Source: Danxiaibacter flavus (GTDB lineage: Bacteria > Bacteroidota > Bacteroidia > Chitinophagales > Chitinophagaceae). Taken from it: a DNA stretch of 40,415 nucleotides. The notes beneath the pieces are model-generated. The model was not told the origin of the DNA, did no database searches, and saw only the letters and a program-made list of their open reading frames with translations. Below, in pieces: positions 32,447 to 40,415 of the stretch. The stretch lies in contig NZ_JAULBC010000016.1 in assembly GCF_041060425.1 (NCBI RefSeq), positions 1 through 40,415 on the forward strand, read 5' to 3'. Position numbers and translations under genes: made by a program. Every line of letters starts with the position of its first letter. Within the stretch, counting starts at the first letter, position 1.

Positions 32447-32995
32447 CTACCCTACATGTTTTCCTTCATTTATCAGAATCAGCGCGAATACTGCGTAATT
32501 AATAATATCAATATAATTGGCATCAATACCTTCACTGATCAGCGTCTTGCCGTCATTGGCGAGGATCTGCCGAACACGCAACAACTTCACCAGGATAAGA
32601 TCAGCAAAACTTTCCTGTGTCATCTCACGCCAGGCCTCACCATAGTCGTGGTTTTTTGCCAACATGGTATCTTTAGCGAGCTGAACATTCTCACTATACA
32701 AAGCACTAACCGTATCTACATCAAGATCCTCAACTGCTGAATTGTTCTTCTTTAACTGGATCAACCCGATAACACCATAGTTGACGATACCAATAAATTC
32801 GGACCGGATATCGTCTCCTACCTTCTGTTCTTTTTTCTCCTGGATAGTACGTATGCGCAGGGCTTTGATAATGATCTGGTCAATAACGGAAATGGCGCGC
32901 AATACTCTCCACGAGGTTCCGTAGTCGCGGGTTTTCTTCAAAAAAATATCACGGCATTTATCTATACACTCGTCGTATTGTTGATTTGTATCCAT
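32447..32995 (-). CDS. DUF1599 protein with internal duplication
   Basis: This 182-residue protein is a tandem of two ~80-residue repeats. Repeat 1 has FLKKTRDYGTSWRVLRA and RSEFIGIVNYGVIGLIQL; repeat 2 has TMLAKNHDYGEAWREMT and ANYIDIINYAVFALIL, with shared K-x2-DYG-x-W and (I/V)NY motifs. This is the expected DUF1599 layout; the family has been linked by others to nucleotide modification, but its function here is untested. It is the first gene of the unit with BT_3928 and the ABC permease, divergent from folP. Confidence 0.9.
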   Translation of the reverse strand: MDTNQQYDECIDKCRDIFLKKTRDYGTSWRVLRAISVIDQIIIKALRIRTIQEKKEQKVGDDIRSEFIGIVNYGVIGLIQLKKNNSAVEDLDVDTVSALYSENVQLAKDTMLAKNHDYGEAWREMTQESFADLILVKLLRVRQILANDGKTLISEGIDANYIDIINYAVFALILINEGKHVG

Positions 32996-32997
32996 GG

Positions 32998-33205
32998 AAT
33001 AGCTATGAGCTATCAGCTATCAGCTATGAGCTGTTTGCCGAAAGAATTATTATTTCAATTATCAATTAATGTCAACCAGGGTACTGAGTACTCTATTCTT
33101 CTACGCACAAATCAGGTATAAAACACCTGCCATCTGTCCCTTATCAATTATCAAGTTTCAATTATCAATTATAACTAACTTGCGCGTTTACTATCGCCAA
33201 AAATA
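32998..33205. promoter_or_regulatory. Divergent folP/DUF1599 control region with repeats
   Basis: C units (AGCTATGAGCTATCAGCTATC) at 33001-33031 and D units (TTATCAATTATCAAGTTTC, ATTATCAATTATAAC) at about 33140-33173. A minus-strand -7 box TATTTTTG is at 33198-33205 facing DUF1599, giving that gene a leader of about 200 nt. TACTATCG at 33189-33196 is a weaker plus-strand candidate for folP. Confidence 0.5.
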
Positions 33206-33218
33206 AGGAAACCGCACC

Positions 33219-34049
33219 ATGTTTACACTTAATTGCCGTGGCCGTTTATTAACAATTGAGAAACCTATCATAATGGGGATCATCAATATTACACCTGATT
33301 CTTTTTATTCAGCCAGCAGAGCTTCTTCTGTTGACGCGGCTTTAAAGCAGGGCGAACGCATGTTAAGTGAAGGTGCAGCAATACTGGATATTGGCGGACA
33401 AAGCACAAGACCAGGCAGCGAACAATCCGGAGCGGATGAGGAACTCGACAGGGTCATCCCGGTTATTGAAGCTTTGCATAAAAATTTTCCCGAAACATTT
33501 CTTTCTGTAGATACTTATTTTGCGAAAGTGGCCCAGCTTTCCGTTGAGGCCGGCGCCCACATAGTAAATGACATCAGCGGGGGCATACTTGATGAAGCTA
33601 TGTTCGATACTGTTGCATCCTTAAAATGTCCATATATATGCATGCACATGAAAGGCGATCCGCAAACGATGCAACAGTACGCATCATATGAAAATGTTAC
33701 AAGGGAAGTGCTTGATTTTTTTATTGAACGAATTGAAACCTGCAGAAAAGCCGGTATCCATGACGTTATTGTTGACCCTGGCTTAGGCTTTGCCAAGAAA
33801 TACGCGCACAATTTTGAACTGATCAAAAATCTCAGTGCATTTAAAATATTAGAAAAGCCTTTGTTGATTGGTATCTCCAGGAAGTCTACCATTTACAAAA
33901 CACTCAACATTACACCCGAAGAAGCATTGAACGGAACAACTGTTTTAAATACAATAAGCCTGATGAACGGAGCGCACATTTTACGTGTTCATGATGTGAA
34001 GGAGGCAAGGGAAGCTGCGACGCTTGTGGAGAAAGTTTTTTTCAATTGA
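33219..34049 (+). CDS. folP: Dihydropteroate synthase
   Basis: This is a 276-residue TIM-barrel enzyme of normal length, which condenses para-aminobenzoate with hydroxymethyl-dihydropterin diphosphate in folate synthesis. Motifs in order: MGIINITPDSFY (about residues 19-30), LDIGGQSTRPGSEQ (about 56-69), SVDTYFAKVA, AHIVNDISGG, CMHMKG near the middle, DPGLGFAKKYAHN and IGISRKS (about 218-224), then LRVHDVKEA at the C-terminus. All pterin and pABA binding loops are present. Divergent from DUF1599. The stop TGA is embedded in the D motif CAATTGAAAATGAGGG that starts the downstream repeat array. Confidence 0.95.
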   Translation: MFTLNCRGRLLTIEKPIIMGIINITPDSFYSASRASSVDAALKQGERMLSEGAAILDIGGQSTRPGSEQSGADEELDRVIPVIEALHKNFPETFLSVDTYFAKVAQLSVEAGAHIVNDISGGILDEAMFDTVASLKCPYICMHMKGDPQTMQQYASYENVTREVLDFFIERIETCRKAGIHDVIVDPGLGFAKKYAHNFELIKNLSAFKILEKPLLIGISRKSTIYKTLNITPEEALNGTTVLNTISLMNGAHILRVHDVKEAREAATLVEKVFFN

Positions 34050-34166
34050 AAATGAGGGCGAATGTGCAAATGTGCGAATGTGCGGATGTGCGGATGTGCA
34101 AATGTGCGGATGTGCAAATGCCTTAAACCTCACGCCTTATGCCTCATACCTGAAACCTGATACCTA
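34037..34166 (+). repeat. Composite D-A-B repeat array
   Basis: D (TTCAATTGAAAATGAGGG) overlaps the folP stop, then about eight A units (GTGCAAATGTGCGAATGTGC onward, 34055-34121), then B (CCTTAAACCTCACGCC onward, to 34165). It runs directly into the terminator of the convergent FKBP gene. Confidence 0.9.
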
Positions 34167-34200
34167 AAAAAAAGCCCCGCATTTCTGCAGAGCTCTTTTA
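34166..34200 (-). terminator. Intrinsic terminator of the FKBP gene
   Basis: On the minus strand AGAGCTCTGCA and TGCGGGGCTTT form an 11-bp stem (with wobbles) around a GAAA tetraloop, followed by a run of T. It lies 19 nt past the FKBP stop. The upper stem TCTGCA/TGCGGG is shared with the terminator at 21814-21848. Confidence 0.88.
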
Positions 34201-34218
34201 TTGCTATAAACAATTTAA

Positions 34219-35157
34219 TTAGTGTGACTGACCTTGTCCGCCGCCAGGAAGGCCTGGAACTGCAGGCGCTGCGGCAGGAGGTGGTGCCGGTGCGTTAACA
34301 TCCTTCACTTCAATGTCAAAAATCAGGTTTGAATATGCAGGAATTTCTGGTCTTGCCTGCATACCGTATGCTAACATTGCAGGTACAAAAATGCGTCCTT
34401 TACCACCTTTGCCAAAATATGGTAAAGCTTCTTCCCAACCAGGGATCACGCTACCTGTTCCTACCTGTACTTTGTAAGGATCAGTGTGACCTTTTGTTGA
34501 ATCCATGTTAGTATCGAATACGCTGCTATTGTTGGTCATCAGGTAACCTCTGTACATAACAGATGCTTCTTTCCCTGTTTCAGCTTTAATACCTTCCCCG
34601 GCTGACTGTACTTCTACGAAAGCACCGTTTTTAGTTTTTTCAGCTTTAATACCTTTATCCGCCAGGTATTTTTCAACTTCTTTTATTTCACGTGCTTTTT
34701 CCAGCTCAGACTCCTGTTTATAATCAGGTTCTACATCCTGCTCTGATTTGAAAGCCTTTAAGATCTTTATCTTACAAGTGATCCTGTCGCCTTTTTTGAA
34801 AGATTTATCGGCAGGGTTGATCATATTTCTTTTGATCAAAGAGTCCACGCTTAGAATAAATACTGTACTATCTCCTACTGAACATTTGGAAATGATCTCC
34901 ATGAAAGAGTACTCAGTTCTTTTTGAAGTATCAACCATTGCATAGGCAGGAACTCTACCCATGGTTGTATTAAGCGTAGTATCTCTTTCTATGATACGGA
35001 TATCTGCGTTGAATTTCACATACTCACCCGCTTTCAATTTCTCTCCACCTTTGCCTTTGAATATTTTATAAGCAATGCCGGATTTTGTTTTTTCATAGTT
35101 CACCGAGCACGCGCTGAATAATAAAGCAAGGCCCGCTGCTGTTAACAGTTGTTTCAT
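34219..35157 (-). CDS. FKBP-type peptidyl-prolyl isomerase lipoprotein
   Basis: This is a 312-residue protein with a lipobox (LFSAC) ending at Cys17. Residues about 20-145 are a degenerate FKBP-like domain; residues about 170-285 are a canonical FKBP domain with VMYRGYLM near 200, VFDTN near 213, VIPGWEEALPYFGKGGKGRIFVP near 237-259 and AYGMQA/LIFDIEV at the end. The C-terminal tail is Pro-Ala-Gly rich. It should catalyse proline isomerisation or act as a chaperone in the periplasm. It follows the DHH gene by 17 nt on the same strand, so one transcript is likely. Confidence 0.9.
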   Translation of the reverse strand: MKQLLTAAGLALLFSACSVNYEKTKSGIAYKIFKGKGGEKLKAGEYVKFNADIRIIERDTTLNTTMGRVPAYAMVDTSKRTEYSFMEIISKCSVGDSTVFILSVDSLIKRNMINPADKSFKKGDRITCKIKILKAFKSEQDVEPDYKQESELEKAREIKEVEKYLADKGIKAEKTKNGAFVEVQSAGEGIKAETGKEASVMYRGYLMTNNSSVFDTNMDSTKGHTDPYKVQVGTGSVIPGWEEALPYFGKGGKGRIFVPAMLAYGMQARPEIPAYSNLIFDIEVKDVNAPAPPPAAAPAVPGLPGGGQGQSH

Positions 35158-35174
35158 GTTTTTGTTTCTGATTT

Positions 35175-36182
35175 TTATTGAAGTTCTTTTTCGTATTGTT
35201 TTATAATCTGTTTGAATTTTCTTGCTGTCTGGTCAAGTGTTTCATCACTTCTTCCTCCAGCCGCATTTTTATGGCCACCGCCTTCAAAATGAGTTCTGGC
35301 AAAGGCATTTACATCAAATTCACCTTTGCTCCGGAAGCTCCACTTACGCTCCTCATCCCGGTCAATCACCAATGCTCCGAACTTTATGCCTTCAATAGTA
35401 AGTAAATAATTAACCAAACCCTCAGTATCGCCTGTTTTTATTTCATACTTAATCAGGTCATATTTAGAAATAGCCATCATCGCAGTATTGTATTCATACA
35501 ACACATCCAGCTTGTACAACAAGGCATTTCCGATGAATCTCAGCCTGGATTCAGAAAAATTATCATAGATATTCTCATGAATTACAGAGTGATTGAAACC
35601 GGTTTCCTTTAAACGGGCTACAGCCTTGTGCACTGAAGCAGTTGTGGACGGAAAACGGAAAGATCCGGTATCTGTCATGATACCTGTATACAAACATGTG
35701 GCAATTTCTTTATTAATCTTATCATCATGACCAGAATTAGCAATCAGGTCAAAGATCATTTCACAGGTTGAGCTCTTTCCGGTATCACTGATTCCATAAT
35801 CAAAAACTTCTTCCTGGGGTTGTTGATGATGATCGATCAATACCTTTATGCATTTCGCTTTTTCCAGATATGTTTCCATATTCCTGGTTCTGTGCAATAT
35901 ATTAAAGTCCAGACAATAAATAATCTCTGCACTGTTAATGATATTGACAGATAGCTCCCGCTTGTTTTCAAAATCAATTACTTTGTCCACTCCGGGCATC
36001 CAGTTAAGAAAGCTAGCCCAGTTTGTGGGAGAAATTACGGTTACGTCGTGCCCCAGCTGCACTAAAAAATGGTATAATCCCAGCATAGATCCCATCGCAT
36101 CGCCATCGGGCTTCTGATGAGCGGTGATCACCGCCTTGCGAGGCTGATCCAACAATGGGAAAAAGTGTTGTATAGATTGCAT
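35175..36182 (-). CDS. DHH-family phosphoesterase (NrnA-like)
   Basis: Starting at the ATG at 36182 (an in-frame ATG at 36215 adds 11 residues) the protein has 335 residues. The DHH domain has AHQKPDGDAMGS near residues 23-34, CLDFN, and the family signature LIDHHQQP near 114-121, then TDTGSFRFPSTT. The C-terminal DHHA1 domain ends in FEGGGHKNAAGG. This set of metal ligands and the RNA-binding loop fits oligoribonuclease/pAp phosphatase NrnA, which degrades short RNA and pAp. Upstream of the FKBP lipoprotein and divergent from ndk. Confidence 0.88.
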   Translation of the reverse strand: MQSIQHFFPLLDQPRKAVITAHQKPDGDAMGSMLGLYHFLVQLGHDVTVISPTNWASFLNWMPGVDKVIDFENKRELSVNIINSAEIIYCLDFNILHRTRNMETYLEKAKCIKVLIDHHQQPQEEVFDYGISDTGKSSTCEMIFDLIANSGHDDKINKEIATCLYTGIMTDTGSFRFPSTTASVHKAVARLKETGFNHSVIHENIYDNFSESRLRFIGNALLYKLDVLYEYNTAMMAISKYDLIKYEIKTGDTEGLVNYLLTIEGIKFGALVIDRDEERKWSFRSKGEFDVNAFARTHFEGGGHKNAAGGRSDETLDQTARKFKQIIKQYEKELQ

Positions 36183-36288
36183 AGAATGGCGGCAAAATTC
36201 AGTGTTTATCATCATTCATTCAAATCAATTTTGGTAATAATTCAACATTTTTTAGCGTGAGATATTAGCAAATAGGACTTCTATATAG

Positions 36289-36296
36289 TACTTTCG
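36289..36296 (+). promoter_or_regulatory. Possible -7 box of ndk
   Basis: TACTTTCG, one mismatch to TAnnTTTG, 20 nt upstream of the ATG at 36317. No clear -33 TTTG was found. Confidence 0.45.
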
Positions 36297-36316
36297 CGCA
36301 AAATTTTATAAAAGCT

Positions 36317-36733
36317 ATGAGCAATAGAACTTTTACAATGGTTAAACCTGATGCTACAGGCAAAGGCTATACCGGAGCAATCCTGGACCAGATCATCAAA
36401 GCCGGTTTCTCCATTAAAGCAATGAAATGGACAAAACTTACCAAAGAACAAGCCGGTGAATTCTACGCTGTTCACAAAGAAAGACCTTTCTACGGTGAGC
36501 TGGTTGAATTTATGAGCAGCGGAACCATTGTTGCTGCCATTCTCGAAAAAGAAAACGCTGTAGCTGATTTCCGTACGCTGATCGGTGCTACCAACCCTGC
36601 AAACGCAGAAGAAGGTACGATCCGCAAAAAATTTGCTGCTTCTGTAGGCGAAAATGCCGTTCACGGAAGTGACAGTGATGAAAATGCTGCAATTGAAGGC
36701 GATTTCTTCTTCTCTGCGCTGGAAAGATTCTAG
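36317..36733 (+). CDS. ndk: Nucleoside diphosphate kinase
   Basis: This 138-residue enzyme has the family start (SNRTFTMVKPDA) and the catalytic histidine in NAVHGSDSDENA near residues 113-124. FYAVHKERPFYGELVEFMSSG near 50-70 is the nucleotide-binding loop, and ATNPANAEEGTIRKKFA follows. It transfers the gamma phosphate from ATP to other nucleoside diphosphates. Full length, stand-alone, divergent from the DHH gene. Its stop is followed within about 12 nt by F-type repeats and then a terminator. Confidence 0.95.
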   Translation: MSNRTFTMVKPDATGKGYTGAILDQIIKAGFSIKAMKWTKLTKEQAGEFYAVHKERPFYGELVEFMSSGTIVAAILEKENAVADFRTLIGATNPANAEEGTIRKKFAASVGENAVHGSDSDENAAIEGDFFFSALERF

Positions 36734-36790
36734 TGTCGTCAAAAGTGAATAGTGAATAGTGAAATGTGAAACACCAAACTATATTATAAA

Positions 36791-36819
36791 GGCCGTTTCC
36801 CTTGGGAGCGGCTTTTTTT
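36791..36819 (+). terminator. Intrinsic terminator of ndk
   Basis: Stem GCCG-T-TTCCC with GGGAG-CGGC (one bulge) followed by seven T. 58 nt past the ndk stop. Confidence 0.85.
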
Positions 36820-37006
36820 GTGGTGAATAGTGAAAGGTGGAGCAACGAAAAAAGTGAATAGTGAATAGTGAATAGTGAATGGTGAAAGGTGGAGCGACTT
36901 CACATTACAAAAGCTGCTCTATTAACGGATGGCTTTTGTGTTTATGCTCTGGCAGGAAAGCCCGGCTGAGCGAAGTGTAATCTTAAACACCGAAACATTA
37001 TTATAG

Positions 37007-37036
37007 AAGCCGATCCCGTCGGGACCGGCTTTTTTA
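37007..37036 (+). terminator. Second, similar terminator
   Basis: Stem AAGCCGATCCC with GGGACCGGCTT around GTC, then a T-run. Its 5' flank (AAACACCGAAAC...ATTATAG) resembles that of the terminator at 36791 (AAACACCAAACTATATTATA), so the two look like copies of one module about 216 bp apart. Confidence 0.8.
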
Positions 37037-37372
37037 TAGATATTTAAAATTCGTTTTTGCAGCTTAACCCTTCAGGCAATAAAAGCATAACCTTAGCCTA
37101 TTGACAAAGACATAAAGCCCTTATAACTTTGTGCTACCTGTTGCAATAAAGTTGCGGGCACGTTTAAAGAACAGATGCTTTTACCTGGACCAATGCTGAT
37201 CTTTTGCGAGAATTTATTGACGTAGCCAGTTTAAACCCAGGCATTTCACTACCCAGATTAATTTAACTCTTCATTACGCTTATAAGCGAGCCTCTCATTT
37301 TTATTGTTGCATGGTTAAGTGATTTCAGAAAAAGATCACAGCAATATCTCATTCAACCTAAAACAAATAAAA

Positions 37373-40255
37373 ATGACACACAACACTATTTACCCATGCG
37401 CCGTCATAAGCCGCCGGCGAAACTGTTTGTTGCATTTTATTCGCAATTTTTATTTGCACGCAGCGGGATCGTTAAAACGACTACCTTGTTTAATCGCCTC
37501 TTGTTTCTTCTTACTGTCTGCATCTGGACAGGCTCCGGTTATAACAAACTTTACTCCTTTTACTGAGTATGTAAACAAGTTCATAACTATAAACGGCAAC
37601 AACTTTAGCCCTGATACTACTGCCAATGCAGTTTACATAGGAGGTTCACGCGCACGAGTAACAAGCGCTTCAACAACTTCGTTAACAGTACAAGTATTGC
37701 CAGGTGCCACCTCTGATTTTTTAAGAGTAACAACAAACGGGCTAACCGGCTACTCTAAAAAACGTTTCCTGGTGTTTTTTAGTGGACTGGGATACATTGC
37801 CCCAGGCTGCTTCCATCCGATCGAGCCACTTGATAACACTTCGGCAAATACTGCTCTCGGCGATCTGGATGGCGATGGCATGCAGGATATGGCTGTTATT
37901 CACACAAGATCGTTAATGCCATACTCCGGCAACCTTGCAACAGTTTCATTACACAGAAATGTGAGTGGATATACATTTGGATTTGATTTGCTGCAAACCA
38001 TCAGGCTTCCGGAACAATATAGTTATTCAATTCATCTCAATGATCTGGACAGGGATGGAAAAACAGATTTAGTCATTTCACCGGTTAACCAGCCTTTCCT
38101 GCTGTTCTACAAAAACAACAGCACCCCAGGTAATATAAATTTCAATGCCGCGTTAAGGATCAATGTACCGCAACCGCTAAATCTATTCCGGTTTTTGGAT
38201 ATGGATGGCGATGGCAAAGAAGATCTTGTCATGACCGAAGATGGTTCTGTGAAAATTTTATTGAATAAAAGCACCAACGAAAACATCCTTTATGCACGGC
38301 CTTTTAATATTACTTTTGCCAATAACCTTTTCCCCACAGCATTTGCGGACATGAATGCCGATGGAAAGACCGATATAGTTATTAGCCCTGCAAATACATT
38401 TTTCGATTTTCCTTATGTCCAGATCATAAAAAACGACGGCACACCAGGGCTGCTTTCTTTTAATTCCCGCGAATACGTTTATACCGGATTGAAACAATCA
38501 TCAAACGCAAAAACCGGCGATATGGATTTGGACGGGCTGCCTGAAATTGTAGTAGCAGATAACCTGAGTGATTCAATCGCAGTATTAAAAAATAAAAGCC
38601 CGTTGGATCATTTCAGTTTTGAGACACCAATGAAATTGTTATTTCCTGTTAATGCCCCGTCGCTAATAATAAGGGACGTTGACGGTGATAACCTTTCGGA
38701 TATTGTCGGCGTAAAAAATTCTGTTTATGTAATGAAGAACACCAGCAATTTTGTTTACTTATCTTATGCACCGGCAGTTAAATATTCTGACGGAACCTTC
38801 TCATCGCTAATCGACATAAAAGACATGAACGGTGATGGTCAACCGGATATAGCAGTTGGTTTCAACGAATTTGACCAATCACCTGCAACGTATATCCTAA
38901 AAAACCAAATGAACGTGCCTGCTGCAGATACGCCCCGGCTTCGTTCATTTTTCCCAAAATCAGCGACCACAAATGATACGATTGTTATCAGTGGATATCC
39001 TTTTAGAGGCATCACAGAGATTCTGTTGGGTAACACGCCCGTAAAAGAATTTACCATTAACTCAACTACGCTCATCTTTGCTATCGTGGGCGATGGCTCG
39101 TCAGGAAATCTAACCATAAAAAACCTGCTGGCCAGCGATAGTCTGCCCGGCTTTACTTACAAGCCCCAACCTACTTCCCTTAAACTAATATCTACATTGC
39201 CTTACTCAGCCTGCAAGGGCGAAGAAGTAAAGTTTAAGGTGACGATCATCAGGCGGCCGCCAAATTCTTATTACAGGTGGTTTAAAAATAATGTTCAGTT
39301 GCCTTTTAATGGGGAATACCGCACCAGGTCGCTCAAACCTGGCGATAAAATATGGGCAACGCTTTTTGTAAACAATAAACCTTCAATATCATCAGACACA
39401 ATAACAGTAGGTGAATTGACAGATGTAGTAAAACCTACCATTAAAATAGTCCAAAGCACCAAAGAAGCCTGTAAAAGTAGCCCAGTCAAATTTACGGCAG
39501 TCACATCAGGAGGAGGTAATGCGCCGTCCTACCAGTGGTACAAAAACAATATGCAAGTAGGAACGAATAGTGCAAGCTACGTTGACACCGCACTTAAAAG
39601 CGGTGACTCTGTTTTTTGTGTATTAAATGTTGCTGAACAATGCGCCATTGTGCCGGTTGCAAGTAAATCACTGGGCATTATAGTTTACAACAACATTCCA
39701 GACAAACCTTCTCCAATAGCCGGCCTGTCATTGGTGAACCCCGGACAAACGGGCATACAATTTAGTATAAACCCCGTCGATGAAGTTCGCACTTATCGAT
39801 GGCAGATTCCACAGGGAACTTCTATTGTTGCGGGCCAGGGAACTAATACTATTACAATGAACTGGGGAAATACTGCCGGCAAAATCTCTATAGGACTACT
39901 TAACCCATGCGGAAGTTCAACTATTGTCACAAAGTCCGTTGCAATAACCGGTTCCACATTAAGAACAGCTGGCGGTGACAATGGAAATCCTTTGCAGCTG
40001 CCTGACTTAACTGTTTACCCCAACCCTGCAAACAGTAAAACTACCGTGGAATTCAGTGGAAGAAGCGACACGGAATATACAGTGCAACTGCGGGATGCAA
40101 GCGGTAAATTATTGCAATCGCAAAAGGCTATAATGATGAAAGGCAGAGCAGCTGTTACATTGAATACAGCCAATTATTTGCCGGGCGTTTATTACGTAAT
40201 AGTAACCAATGAACTTAATGAAATAGTGAGCAGGAGGCTGCTGATAGGGAGATGA
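37373..40255 (+). CDS. Secreted FG-GAP/VCBS and IPT-domain protein with T9SS sorting domain
   Basis: With the ATG at 37373 the protein has 960 residues; an in-frame GTG at 37319 is possible. A long basic N-region precedes a hydrophobic signal segment ending SASGQA. Next is an IPT/TIG-like domain (PVITNFTPF...GNNFSPD), then seven calcium-binding FG-GAP-type repeats of the pattern D-x-DxDGxxD (for example GDLDGDGMQDMAV, DLDRDGKTDLVI, DMDGDGKEDLVM). A second IPT-like segment and two Ig-like domains follow. The last ~80 residues (LTVYPNPANSKTTVEFSG ... VSRRLLIGR) are a type A sorting domain for the type IX secretion system. Role: extracellular or surface-bound, substrate unknown. Confidence 0.9.
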   Translation: MTHNTIYPCAVISRRRNCLLHFIRNFYLHAAGSLKRLPCLIASCFFLLSASGQAPVITNFTPFTEYVNKFITINGNNFSPDTTANAVYIGGSRARVTSASTTSLTVQVLPGATSDFLRVTTNGLTGYSKKRFLVFFSGLGYIAPGCFHPIEPLDNTSANTALGDLDGDGMQDMAVIHTRSLMPYSGNLATVSLHRNVSGYTFGFDLLQTIRLPEQYSYSIHLNDLDRDGKTDLVISPVNQPFLLFYKNNSTPGNINFNAALRINVPQPLNLFRFLDMDGDGKEDLVMTEDGSVKILLNKSTNENILYARPFNITFANNLFPTAFADMNADGKTDIVISPANTFFDFPYVQIIKNDGTPGLLSFNSREYVYTGLKQSSNAKTGDMDLDGLPEIVVADNLSDSIAVLKNKSPLDHFSFETPMKLLFPVNAPSLIIRDVDGDNLSDIVGVKNSVYVMKNTSNFVYLSYAPAVKYSDGTFSSLIDIKDMNGDGQPDIAVGFNEFDQSPATYILKNQMNVPAADTPRLRSFFPKSATTNDTIVISGYPFRGITEILLGNTPVKEFTINSTTLIFAIVGDGSSGNLTIKNLLASDSLPGFTYKPQPTSLKLISTLPYSACKGEEVKFKVTIIRRPPNSYYRWFKNNVQLPFNGEYRTRSLKPGDKIWATLFVNNKPSISSDTITVGELTDVVKPTIKIVQSTKEACKSSPVKFTAVTSGGGNAPSYQWYKNNMQVGTNSASYVDTALKSGDSVFCVLNVAEQCAIVPVASKSLGIIVYNNIPDKPSPIAGLSLVNPGQTGIQFSINPVDEVRTYRWQIPQGTSIVAGQGTNTITMNWGNTAGKISIGLLNPCGSSTIVTKSVAITGSTLRTAGGDNGNPLQLPDLTVYPNPANSKTTVEFSGRSDTEYTVQLRDASGKLLQSQKAIMMKGRAAVTLNTANYLPGVYYVIVTNELNEIVSRRLLIGR

Positions 40256-40322
<67 letters not shown>

Positions 40323-40365
40323 CAATGTCGTTGAAATAAGAACTAAAGTTGTTTATAATTCATGG

Positions 40366-40392
40366 AAGGCGGCCTTTTAAGCCGCTTTTTTC
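40366..40392 (+). terminator. Intrinsic terminator of the T9SS-sorted gene
   Basis: Stem GCGGC (40369-40373) with GCCGC (40381-40385) around CTTTTAA, then six T. It lies beyond the repeat array. Confidence 0.8.
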
Positions 40393-40415
40393 GATCGAAT
40401 CTTCTATTCGGCCTT

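Larger units (their letters stand above)
36734..37372. other. ndk 3' region: F repeats, two serial terminators, then a promoter-side spacer
   Basis: F units (GTGAATAGTGAATAGTG) occur at 36747-36768 and 36825-36893. A hairpin ACAAAAGC (36907-36914) with GCTTTTGT (36932-36939) lies between them and the second terminator. The remainder, about 37040-37372, shows no gene; it should contain the promoter of the following large gene. Confidence 0.6.

Noticed and set aside
7314..34166. CRISPR array
   Set aside because: The repeats are 7-9 nt, contiguous, degenerate and without spacers. There are no cas genes in the window.
37319..37372. GTG start for the T9SS-sorted protein
   Set aside because: The ATG at 37373 is closer to the signal segment. 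The 18 added residues carry no signal features.

Overview
The window looks like chromosome of a Bacteroidota bacterium, most likely a Chitinophagaceae-type aerobe. The grounds are the family content: a type IX secretion C-terminal domain, long Ig-like surface proteins, the Bacteroidota-specific BT_3928/DoxX, DUF1599 and so-called 'ABC transporter ATPase' families, and TAnnTTTG-type -7 promoter boxes. The genus is inference and cannot be fixed from the sequence alone. I see no rRNA, tRNA, CRISPR array, transposase or phage gene.

Layout. 1-2466: an Ig-repeat secreted protein (minus strand, cut by the left edge). 2921-7307: a DUF2252 kinase-fold protein, a secreted alpha/beta hydrolase, and a GntR regulator with a perfect 31-bp palindrome upstream, followed by a TauE/SafE permease and its DUF1634 partner. 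7625-8974: a DprE1-like FAD oxidase. 9485-11363: a fluoride riboswitch, a CLC-F-type fluoride/proton antiporter and a small secreted Cys/His protein. 11934-15431: a minimal ethanolamine operon (permease, EutB, EutC). 15432-18411: cydAB for cytochrome bd, with two decayed extra copies of the cydB 3' end behind it. 18850-22023: a secreted glycerophosphodiesterase, a TPR protein, a double-thioredoxin protein and a small basic protein. 22170-26169: a four-gene minus-strand carbohydrate cluster (HUMPS-family lyase, zinc-type dehydrogenase, SDR, xylose-isomerase-like protein). 26350-28997: a LysE-type exporter, a tandemly duplicated (Fe-S) CCG-domain gene region and a lipoprotein. 29172-36733: conserved housekeeping-type genes, including an ABC permease, BT_3928, DUF1599, folP, an FKBP lipoprotein, a DHH phosphoesterase and ndk. 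37373-40255: a large FG-GAP/T9SS-sorted secreted protein.

The strongest unexplained signal is intergenic. Nearly every long spacer is filled with degenerate short-period (7-9 nt) tandem repeats from several families. I label them D (AATTGAAAATTG-like), A (GTGCAAAT-like), B (TACCTGATACC-like), C (AGCTATCAGCT-like), E (GTAAGACA-like), F (GTGAATA-like) and G (CACGGAGACA-like), plus an 86-bp unit H. They recur in a fixed order D-A-B(-C), usually read in the sense direction of the gene they follow, and often begin at or inside the stop codon. Two local duplications (the cydB 3' end, and the 5' end of the Fe-S gene) have breakpoints in these arrays, so the arrays appear to drive local rearrangement.

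Physiologically the genes suggest an aerobe able to respire at low oxygen (cytochrome bd), use ethanolamine as a nitrogen source with B12, export fluoride, and oxidise or isomerise sugars or polyols. No experimental evidence is available here. All functions are by family resemblance recalled from motifs, not from a search.
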